Source: Ignavibacteriaceae bacterium
Lineage (GTDB): Bacteria; Bacteroidota; Ignavibacteria; Ignavibacteriales; Ignavibacteriaceae
Reading direction: 5' to 3'
NCBI GenBank assembly: GCA_013388525.1
Contig: JACAFA010000016.1
Coordinates: forward strand, 1 to 6,040
Length of the DNA: 6,040 bases
This document shows, piece by piece, positions 1 to 4,548 of this stretch. Under the pieces are notes generated by a model. The model was not told the DNA's origin. It saw only the letters and a list, made by a program, of their open reading frames with translations, and searched no databases. How positions within the stretch are numbered: the stretch's first letter is position 1; the number at the start of each line of letters is the position of its first letter. The translations under genes and the position numbers were made by a program.

Positions 1-1038
1 CCTTATGGAGATGAATTTGCGGGAAACGGCTTCCAGTTAAAAGACAAGGATGCACCGAGATATTATGTTGATACCGGTGATGAAGAATTGTCACTGATAA
101 GGGACATTCCACTTGCATTAAGACTTGAAGGTTATGTTACATACAATGTTCAAAACAGTGAACTAAGTGATTTTACAGCACCATGGATTTTGAAGCTGCT
201 CTCCGGTGGTGCTATCACAAAAGATGTTGCATACTATTTTTACTTTTTCTTCAGTGAGAGAGGTGAAGTTGCCGGAATTGAAGATGCATTTTTAATGTTT
301 AATGATTTATTCAGCACAGAGCTGGATTTTATGATAGGTCAGTATCAGGTATCTGATCCTTTATTTAAGAGAGAACTCCGATTAACTTTTGATGATTATA
401 TGATTTATACAGTACGCCCTGGTTACTCAAATATTAATCTAACTTATGATAGAGGTGTCATGTTTAACTATGGACTTGATATTGGCACTAATATCAATGT
501 TCAGGTACTGAATGGCACAGGCATCGGTGGGACATCTTCATTCAGAACTTTTGATAAGGATAAATATAAAAACGTATTTGCCGCCATTTCACAGGATATT
601 GGTGAAAATTTTCGCTTAGGTGTCTCGGGCTATTATGGTAATGAATTAATTCAAAATCCGGATACAGCATATTCAGCAACAAACGAGCTCTTGATGGCTG
701 GTGTTGATGCAACAGTCGCTATCGGTCCGTTGGAGTTAAATGTTCAATACATAGAAAGGAGAGATAAAAATCCTTATGCTTTTATTGAGTCAGAGGAATT
801 AAAATCAAGAGGTGGTTTTGGTGAATTAATTTACCGACCCGATGGAGATGACAGCAAATGGTATGGAGTATTGCTTTACAATAATATTTTCTCAGATGAC
901 AAGACGGTAGAGTGGGAATCTTTAGCTTTTCATCTGGGATATCTCTTGAGAAGAAACATCCGGTTAGTCGGAGAATATTCATATAATATAAAAAATGAAT
1001 TTGGACGAATAGGAGTTGGATTTGTAACGGCGTTTTAA
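1..1038 (+). CDS. Outer-membrane beta-barrel protein, 5'-truncated (probable heme-associated porin-like protein)
   Basis: The frame is open from base 1 to a TAA at 1036-1038, giving 345 residues with no start, so the gene begins upstream of the window. A TTG at 88 is in frame, but the peptide encoded before it (PYGDEFAGNGFQLKDKD...) looks like real protein, so it is not the start. From about residue 35 on, the chain alternates short amphipathic strands with Gly/Asn/Asp turns and many aromatic residues, and it ends in Phe, as outer-membrane barrel strands do. A role as an outer-membrane barrel is therefore likely; its substrate is unknown. The opening PYGDEFAGNGF resembles, from memory, barrels of metal-reducing and related anaerobes in which this stretch follows an N-terminal CxxCH heme site. 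That heme site would lie outside the window. A specific family assignment is not possible here. Confidence 0.75.
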   Translation, partial: PYGDEFAGNGFQLKDKDAPRYYVDTGDEELSLIRDIPLALRLEGYVTYNVQNSELSDFTAPWILKLLSGGAITKDVAYYFYFFFSERGEVAGIEDAFLMFNDLFSTELDFMIGQYQVSDPLFKRELRLTFDDYMIYTVRPGYSNINLTYDRGVMFNYGLDIGTNINVQVLNGTGIGGTSSFRTFDKDKYKNVFAAISQDIGENFRLGVSGYYGNELIQNPDTAYSATNELLMAGVDATVAIGPLELNVQYIERRDKNPYAFIESEELKSRGGFGELIYRPDGDDSKWYGVLLYNNIFSDDKTVEWESLAFHLGYLLRRNIRLVGEYSYNIKNEFGRIGVGFVTAF

Positions 1039-1053
1039 GATAAATATTATCTT
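1037..1053. repeat. Small AT-rich hairpin over the barrel-gene stop codon
   Basis: AAGATAA (1037-1043) and TTATCTT (1047-1053) form a perfect 7-bp inverted repeat around a 3-nt loop, beginning inside the stop codon. It could be a weak 3'-end hairpin, but there is no T-run after it, so it is not a standard intrinsic terminator. A second short dyad, AGAAT-aag-ATTCT (1063-1075), follows. Confidence 0.4.
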
Positions 1054-1080
1054 GATTAAGTCAGAATAAGATTCTATATT
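1052..1080 (+). promoter_or_regulatory. Candidate sigma70-like promoter of the toxin-antitoxin operon
   Basis: TTGATT (1052-1057, 4/6 to TTGACA) and TATATT (1075-1080, 5/6 to TATAAT) are separated by 17 nt, the optimal spacing. The predicted transcript would start near 1087, about 30 nt before the antitoxin ATG. A Bacteroidota-type -7 box (TAnnTTTG) is present here only with the spacing off by one base (TATATTTTG, 1075-1083). Which sigma factor reads this site is therefore open. Confidence 0.45.
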
Positions 1081-1103
1081 TTGTCCTGAATAAAGACAAA
1101 ATA
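1077..1103. promoter_or_regulatory. Inverted repeat, candidate autoregulatory operator of the TA operon
   Basis: TATTTTGTC (1077-1085) and GACAAAATA (1095-1103) are perfect 9-bp inverted arms separated by 9 nt, so arm centres lie about 18 bp apart. The site covers the proposed -10 box and transcription start and reaches the ribosome binding site of the antitoxin. Phd/YefM antitoxins are known to bind such palindromes and repress their own operon. Assigning this role here is inference from position and symmetry. Confidence 0.5.
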
Positions 1104-1116
1104 AGGACTTATTAAA

Positions 1117-1407
1117 ATGAAAAGCATATCTGTTTCAAGTGATATTATTCCTGTTGGTCAGTTTAAATCTGACTTAGCAAGGTATCTCAGAGAAATTCAG
1201 GAAAATAACAATTCTTTAATCATAACTCAGAATGGCAAGCCAGCCGGAGTGCTTATCTCTCCATCTGAATTTGATGAACTGAGAAAGACAAAACTATTCA
1301 TTGATTCCATCTCGCGCGGTTTATCAGATTCGGATAATGGTGATACGCTTTCAACTTCTCAACTTAGAAGCGAACTGAAAAAGTCACGCTCTTTGAAATT
1401 AAAATGA
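1117..1407 (+). CDS. Phd/YefM-family antitoxin
   Basis: This 96-residue protein is the likely antitoxin of a type II toxin-antitoxin pair. The N-terminal part (about residues 7-55) has the Phd/YefM pattern: SSDIIPVGQFKSDLARYL (a short strand and helix), then a strand with SLIITQNGKPAGVLISPSEF, where the 'I-T-x-N-G-K-P-x-x-V-L-I-S' core is typical of the family. This domain dimerises and binds DNA. The lysine- and serine-rich C-terminal tail (from about residue 65) is the kind of flexible region that wraps the toxin. The ATG at 1117 is supported by AAGGA (1103-1107) nine bases upstream. It overlaps the toxin gene by 4 nt. Expression is probably autoregulated through the inverted repeat at 1077-1103. 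Confidence 0.85.
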   Translation: MKSISVSSDIIPVGQFKSDLARYLREIQENNNSLIITQNGKPAGVLISPSEFDELRKTKLFIDSISRGLSDSDNGDTLSTSQLRSELKKSRSLKLK

Positions 1408-1712
1408 AATTCATTTGGACAAAGGAATCGCTGCTTCGTCTGCAGGAAGTTGAAGAGTATATTTCCAGAGATAATCCAATTGCAGCGGAAGACTTTGTAG
1501 ATAAATTAATTTCTTTGGCTGAGACCATTGTTGAAAATCCTAAAAAAGGAAGAGTGGTTCCGGAGCTTTCTATTGAAAATATTCGAGAGCTATTACATAA
1601 AAATTATCGAATTGTTTATCTGGTCAAGAAAAGTTCAATTGAAGTTCTTACAGTATTCGAGGGACATCAGTTATTGAAGAAAGAAGAAATATTCAAAAAG
1701 AAGCGTCAATAA
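1404..1712 (+). CDS. RelE/ParE-superfamily toxin
   Basis: This 102-residue protein fits the ParE/RelE fold in size and layout: an opening strand (KFIWT), two helices (about residues 7-21 and 26-44, EVEEYISRDNPIAAEDFVDKL), then a beta-sheet with GRVVPEL (49-55), IREL (60-63), YRIVYLV (68-74) and a final strand IEVLTVFEGHQLL. The 'P..G R..PE...REL....YRI.Y' pattern is characteristic of ParE-like toxins, which usually act on DNA gyrase; RelE relatives cleave ribosome-bound mRNA. Which target applies is not decided by this sequence. The usual 'HGRR'-like end of the last strand is EGHQ here. The start codon overlaps the antitoxin stop (ATGA) with no ribosome binding site of its own, so translation is probably coupled to the antitoxin. 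Confidence 0.82.
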   Translation: MKFIWTKESLLRLQEVEEYISRDNPIAAEDFVDKLISLAETIVENPKKGRVVPELSIENIRELLHKNYRIVYLVKKSSIEVLTVFEGHQLLKKEEIFKKKRQ

Positions 1713-1730
1713 TTTTACTTGCTATTTGTT

Positions 1731-1761
1731 TTTGTTCCTTCAACTTATTTGTTTACGTTTG
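1731..1761 (+). promoter_or_regulatory. Bacteroidota-type promoter (-33 TTTG / -7 TAnnTTTG) for the desaturase gene
   Basis: TACGTTTG at 1754-1761 is an exact match to TAnnTTTG, and TTTG at 1731-1734 lies 19 nt upstream, which fits the known -33/-7 arrangement for the primary sigma factor of Bacteroidota. A second TTTG at 1725-1728 is less well spaced. Transcription would begin near 1768, giving a leader of about 24 nt that holds the ribosome binding site GAGGA (1781-1785). The T-rich context makes TTTG common, so chance is possible. Confidence 0.5.
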
Positions 1762-1791
1762 TACAGTTAGAAGAATCAACGAGGAATAAAA

Positions 1792-2748
1792 ATGGATTTT
1801 CAATATTCAGATCAGCCGGAACCCCACAAAGAGAGAACAAAGCAAATTCTTAAAGCACATCCCGAAGTAAGAAACCTGATTGGCAGAAATCCGGTCAGTG
1901 CGGTTATTACAATTTTAGTTGTTGCTTTGCAGTTTGCAATTGCATATTTGCTTGCTGATCAACCTTGGTGGCTGACAATAATCGCAGCATTTTTCTTTGG
2001 TGCTTTTGCTGATCATAATCTCTTTGTTCTCATTCACGAAGCATCTCATAATTTAATTTTTAAGAACCGGACACTCAACACAATCTTCGGAATTATTGCA
2101 GACTTGCCGAAAGTTGTTCCGAGTTATGTTTCTTTCAAATCATATCATTTAAAGCACCATTCATTTCAGGGAGATTACTATCTCGATGCTGATCTTGCAA
2201 GCAAGTGGGAAGCAAGCCTGATAGGTAATACATTTTTTGGAAAAATGATGTGGGAACTATTCTTTCCGTTCTTCCAGGCGTTCAGAACAATGCGGCTGAA
2301 AGAAATTGAGTTTATGAACGCGTGGGTTATTGTTAACTGGATAGTTGTCTTTGCTGTTGATGCATTGATTATTATTTACTTCGGATGGACCGCACTTCTT
2401 TATCTTATTTTTTCACTCATCTTTTCAATCGGACTTCATCCGCTTGGTGCAAGATGGATACAGGAACATTTCCTTGTTGCACCACCGCAGGAAACTTACA
2501 GTTATTATGGTCCGCTGAATATCCCTTCATTGAATGTTGGCTACCACAACGAGCATCACGATTTTCCTTCAGTTCCCTGGAACAAACTTCCTCAACTAAA
2601 AAAAACAGCACCGGAATTTTATGGTAATCTTGTTTATCATAAATCCTGGTTCAAACTCTGGCTTAGATTTTTATTCGATCCTCAACTATCTCTTTATTCC
2701 AGAATGATCAGAACAAACAGAGGCGGATTGAAGGTTACAGCTGAGTAA
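1792..2748 (+). CDS. Membrane desaturase similar to dihydroceramide (sphingolipid) delta4-desaturase
   Basis: This 318-residue integral membrane diiron enzyme follows, from memory, the eukaryotic DEGS1/DES1 sequence end to end, including the N-terminal 'Y-x-D-Q-P-x-x-x-R...I...P-E-x-x-x-L' stretch and the C-terminal 'D...S.YSRM.R' stretch. Family members insert a delta4 double bond in the sphingoid chain of dihydroceramide. Three histidine boxes that would bind iron are intact: HEASH (82-86), HLKHH (119-123) and HNEHH (252-256), with extra conserved His at 216 and 226. The region ETYSYYGPLN (234-243) and NVGYHNEHHDFP (248-259) is a DEGS hallmark. Hydrophobic segments lie near residues 35-55, 59-80, 174-198 and 200-215. 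ATG 1792 follows GAGGA at 1781-1785. It appears to be a single-gene unit. The true substrate in a bacterium (ceramide, free fatty acid or another lipid) is unproven; no sphingolipid synthesis gene is adjacent. Confidence 0.85.
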   Translation: MDFQYSDQPEPHKERTKQILKAHPEVRNLIGRNPVSAVITILVVALQFAIAYLLADQPWWLTIIAAFFFGAFADHNLFVLIHEASHNLIFKNRTLNTIFGIIADLPKVVPSYVSFKSYHLKHHSFQGDYYLDADLASKWEASLIGNTFFGKMMWELFFPFFQAFRTMRLKEIEFMNAWVIVNWIVVFAVDALIIIYFGWTALLYLIFSLIFSIGLHPLGARWIQEHFLVAPPQETYSYYGPLNIPSLNVGYHNEHHDFPSVPWNKLPQLKKTAPEFYGNLVYHKSWFKLWLRFLFDPQLSLYSRMIRTNRGGLKVTAE

Positions 2749-2774
2749 ATATTTTCAAGCTACAAATTAGCTAG

Positions 2775-2922
2775 TTAGCGAAAGAATATGGCTTGTTGTC
2801 ATTCTGGCTTGCTTGCCTCGTCGAAATATAGTGAAGACGGGTCCAGAATCTGAATAGCGTATTCACGAATCAGATTCCGGACTCACTGCCTTCGGCAGAT
2901 CGCCGGAATGACTTTAGCGAAA
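2775..2922. repeat. 9-bp direct repeat TTAGCGAAA flanking the inverted-repeat element
   Basis: TTAGCGAAA occurs at 2775-2783 and again at 2914-2922, bracketing the composite inverted repeat. The right copy lies 1 nt beyond the inverted-repeat end, the left copy 14 nt before it. It could be a target-site duplication of a slightly larger insertion, or chance. Confidence 0.35.
2798..2912. repeat. Composite inverted-repeat element, about 115 bp (dispersed-repeat or MITE-like)
   Basis: The outer ends GTCATTCTGGC (2798-2808) and GCCGGAATGAC (2902-2912) are inverted arms matching at 10 of 11 positions. Nested inside, GGGTCCAGAATCTG (2839-2852) pairs with CAGATTCCGGACTC (2871-2884) with one mismatch and one G-T wobble. 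At the apex TGAATA-gcg-TATTCA (2851-2865) is an alternative small stem. On the right shoulder CTGCC-ttc-GGCAG (2886-2898) is a perfect hairpin. The block is clearly richer in G+C than its surroundings and has no coding content. Short elements with GTCATTC...GAATGAC ends are, from memory, dispersed in many copies in bacterial genomes of several phyla; copy number in this genome cannot be seen here. If transcribed it would fold into a large branched hairpin. Confidence 0.7.
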
Positions 2923-3031
2923 AGGACAAATGAATAAAGAAATTTAAGCTTCTTAATAGTTGCCAATCATATTTAATTTGCTTCTCGAAATTAGGAATAA
3001 GCCATTCTCTTATCTTCTTAAATCTGACAAT

Positions 3032-3041
3032 CAAAGCTTTG
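3032..3041. promoter_or_regulatory. 10-bp palindrome, possible activator site upstream of the kor operon
   Basis: CAAAGCTTTG is a perfect palindrome centred about 70 bp upstream of the start site predicted from the -24/-12 element. Sigma54 promoters need an upstream enhancer-binding activator, so a dyad here is of interest. Its core contains AAGCTT, and short AT-rich palindromes also arise by chance. Confidence 0.25.
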
Positions 3042-3080
3042 TTTTTTAGCTCAAAATCCTCTTATGATAGGGTGTTCCGA

Positions 3081-3096
3081 TGGCATATATGTTGCC
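3081..3096 (+). promoter_or_regulatory. Candidate sigma54 (-24/-12) promoter of the korDABC operon
   Basis: TGGCATATATGTTGCC matches the RpoN consensus TGGCAYR-N4-TTGC at every defined position, missing only the final A/T. The invariant GG (3082-3083) and GC (3094-3095) are correctly spaced. Transcription would start near 3107, leaving a leader of about 38 nt before the ferredoxin ATG at 3145. The same bases form a dyad, TGGCA-N7-TGCCA (3081-3097), so a repressor or activator operator is an alternative reading. A weak sigma70-like pair (TTGTTT 3039-3044, TATGAT 3063-3068, 18 nt apart) also exists upstream. Confidence 0.5.
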
Positions 3097-3144
3097 AAAA
3101 CTATATTAAAAATCAATTCTAACTTCATTTAGAAAGTTTACAAA

Positions 3145-3387
3145 ATGATTAAAGGAACAGTAAAAATTAATGGTGTGATTTGCAAAGGCTGTGAGCTTTG
3201 CATTATTTCATGCCCGCAGGATGGACTTCGCCTGTCTTCACAGTTCAATGAAAAAGGTTATAGGTTTGTTGAACTGATTGAAGAGAAATGTACCGGCTGC
3301 ACTAACTGCGCGCTCGTTTGTCCCGAGGCAGCAATCACAGTTTACAGGCAGCCTAAACCTGCAAAGAAAGCTGCTGCTAGGGAGTGA
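3145..3387 (+). CDS. korD: 2-oxoacid:ferredoxin oxidoreductase, delta (2x[4Fe-4S] ferredoxin) subunit
   Basis: This 80-residue ferredoxin-like subunit passes electrons from the catalytic subunits to soluble ferredoxin. Two complete cluster motifs are visible: C13-x2-C16-x2-C19-x3-C23-P and C49-x2-C52-x2-C55-x3-C59-P, so two [4Fe-4S] clusters are expected. The N-terminal KGTVKIN and the spacer with KGYRFVEL between the clusters are typical of KorD/VorC-type subunits rather than free ferredoxins. The lysine/alanine-rich tail (from about residue 70) is probably disordered. It is the first gene of the operon, 38 nt before the preferred start of the alpha subunit. Only a weak ribosome binding site (AGAAAG, 3131-3136) precedes the ATG. 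It may follow the sigma54-like promoter at 3081. The symbol follows the D-A-B-C gene order; substrate is not established. Confidence 0.88.
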   Translation: MIKGTVKINGVICKGCELCIISCPQDGLRLSSQFNEKGYRFVELIEEKCTGCTNCALVCPEAAITVYRQPKPAKKAAARE

Positions 3388-3412
3388 GTTCATCTTTATT
3401 AAGAAAAATATT

Positions 3413-3419
3413 AAGAGGG
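3413..3419 (+). promoter_or_regulatory. Ribosome binding site that fixes the alpha-subunit start
   Basis: AAGAGGG lies 6 nt before ATG 3426 and is a good Shine-Dalgarno match. It decides against the in-frame GTG at 3384, which overlaps the korD stop and has only a GGGAG directly abutting it with no spacer. Confidence 0.7.
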
Positions 3420-3425
3420 TTTATA

Positions 3426-4523
3426 ATGGAAGAGAATAAAAATAAAAAAGGTGAAGCCAAGTTAATGAAAGGCAACGAAGCGCTCGCCGAAGCTGCCATT
3501 CGTGCTGAGATTGATGCTTACTTTGGATATCCAATCACTCCGCAGTCGGAAGTTCTCGAATATCTTGAACGAGAAGTACCAAAACGCCACGGATTAGTTC
3601 TTCAGGCTGAAAGTGAAATTGCTTCAATCAATATGATTTACGGTGCAGCAGGTGCTGGTGCGAGAGTTATGACTTCATCATCAAGTCCCGGAATTAGTTT
3701 GATGCAGGAAGGACTTTCATATATAGCTTCAGCACAACTTCCTTGTTTGGTTGTGAATGTTGTGCGTGGAGGTCCGGGGTTGGGAACGATTCAACCATCA
3801 CAGGGAGATTATTTCCAGGCAGTAAAAGGCGGCGGACATGGCGATTATCATTTGATTGTTTTAGCTCCTGCTTCTGTACAAGAAATGGCTGACTTTGTTT
3901 TTGAAGGATTTCGTCTTGCAGAAAAGTACAGAAACCCAGCAATGATTTTAACAGATGGTGCACTGGGACAGATGATGGAAAAAGTAATTCAACCTGAAGA
4001 GGGTTCATTGCCAAAAATTGCAAAGCCCTGGGCAACTACAGGCAAAACAAAAGAAAGAGAACACAACATTATCACTTCACTATTTATTAAACCTGAAGAG
4101 ATGGAACAGGTAAATCTTCAACTGCAGGAAAAATACAGGAAGATTGAAAAGGATGAAGTACGCTTTGAAGAAATAAATACTAAAGATGCTGAAATTCTTT
4201 TGGTTGCTTTTGGATTGTCTTCAAGAATTTGTCAGAAGACTGTTGATCTTGGCCGGGAAAAAGGAATTAAGATTGGGTTACTAAGACCAATTACACTTTA
4301 TCCATATCCTTACAAAAGATTAAATGAATTAGCTGAACAAGTTGATTTTATGATGTCTGTCGAGATGAATGCAGGTCAAATGGTAGAAGATGTGAAATTA
4401 GCTGTTGAAGGAAAAGTTCCGGTTCACTTTACAGGAAGAATGGGCGGAATGATTCCTTCACCGGATGATGTGCTTCATGAAGTTGAAGCGATAATGAATA
4501 ATCACAAAGTGCTTCAGGATTAA
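3426..4523 (+). CDS. korA: 2-oxoacid:ferredoxin oxidoreductase, alpha subunit (KorA/VorB type)
   Basis: This subunit supplies the pyrimidine-binding half of the thiamine diphosphate site and the domain that binds the 2-oxoacid and CoA. With the ATG at 3426 it has 365 residues, close to the family norm for separate alpha chains. The N-terminal domain (about 14-185) shows KGNEALAEAA (15-24), FGYPITP (33-39), the QAESE segment (60-64) carrying the Glu expected to contact the TPP pyrimidine, SSSSPG (84-89), RGGPG (114-118) and GGGHGDY (135-141). The C-terminal domain (about 255-358) has LLVAFG, LLRPITLYPYP (285-295) and the MNAGQMVEDV stretch (314-323). This motif set is that of proteins annotated KorA or VorB, so the substrate may be 2-oxoglutarate or branched-chain 2-oxoacids. 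An in-frame GTG at 3384 would add 14 residues, but SSSLLRKILRGFI does not look like family sequence. Confidence 0.9.
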   Translation: MEENKNKKGEAKLMKGNEALAEAAIRAEIDAYFGYPITPQSEVLEYLEREVPKRHGLVLQAESEIASINMIYGAAGAGARVMTSSSSPGISLMQEGLSYIASAQLPCLVVNVVRGGPGLGTIQPSQGDYFQAVKGGGHGDYHLIVLAPASVQEMADFVFEGFRLAEKYRNPAMILTDGALGQMMEKVIQPEEGSLPKIAKPWATTGKTKEREHNIITSLFIKPEEMEQVNLQLQEKYRKIEKDEVRFEEINTKDAEILLVAFGLSSRICQKTVDLGREKGIKIGLLRPITLYPYPYKRLNELAEQVDFMMSVEMNAGQMVEDVKLAVEGKVPVHFTGRMGGMIPSPDDVLHEVEAIMNNHKVLQD

Positions 4524-4548
4524 AAAGAGTTTTACAGGAGATTAATTT

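Larger units (their letters stand above)
2749..3144. other. 396-bp intergenic region without a convincing gene
   Basis: No frame on either strand has a plausible start, ribosome binding site and protein-like composition. The left part holds a weak dyad just after the desaturase (AGCTA-n5-TAGCT, 2758-2772), then the composite inverted-repeat element at 2798-2912. The right part is A+T-rich and contains TTAAG-ctt-CTTAA (2944-2956), the palindrome CAAAGCTTTG (3032-3041) and the candidate sigma54 promoter (3081-3096). No T-run-ended hairpin typical of an intrinsic terminator is seen after the desaturase gene; the repeat element may serve to end or stabilise its transcript. Confidence 0.7.

Noticed and set aside
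782..982. Minus-strand open frame of 66 codons
   Set aside because: It lies wholly inside the barrel gene on the opposite strand, has no known motif and a composition typical of an antisense shadow.
88..1038. Reading the barrel gene as starting at TTG 88
   Set aside because: The frame is open from base 1 with protein-like residues before the TTG, and no ribosome binding site precedes it; the gene is simply cut by the window edge.
2385..2627. Open frames inside the desaturase gene on both strands (plus 2385-2627, minus 2417-2611)
   Set aside because: Both overlap the well-supported desaturase region, including its third histidine box, and encode no recognisable protein.
2870..3061. Minus-strand open stretch of about 63 codons in the intergenic region
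   Set aside because: It has no ATG or ribosome binding site near its beginning, runs into the inverted-repeat element, and matches no family I recognise. A degraded gene cannot be excluded, but nothing supports one.
3064..3132. Short plus-strand ORF of 22 codons upstream of korD
   Set aside because: No ribosome binding site, and it spans the candidate promoter whose start site (near 3107) would lie inside it; most likely chance.
2749..3144. tRNA, small RNA or CRISPR array in the long intergenic region
   Set aside because: No cloverleaf with a TTC-loop signature and no regularly spaced direct repeats were seen; the only strong structure is the composite inverted repeat.
3384..3425. GTG 3384 as the start of the alpha subunit
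   Set aside because: The start overlaps the korD stop attractively, but the Shine-Dalgarno-like GGGAG abuts it with no spacer, and the added 14 residues do not look like the family. ATG 3426 has a well-placed AAGAGGG.
3694..4035. Minus-strand open frame of 113 codons within korA
   Set aside because: It is antisense to the conserved TPP domain of the alpha subunit and has no motif or upstream ribosome binding site of note.
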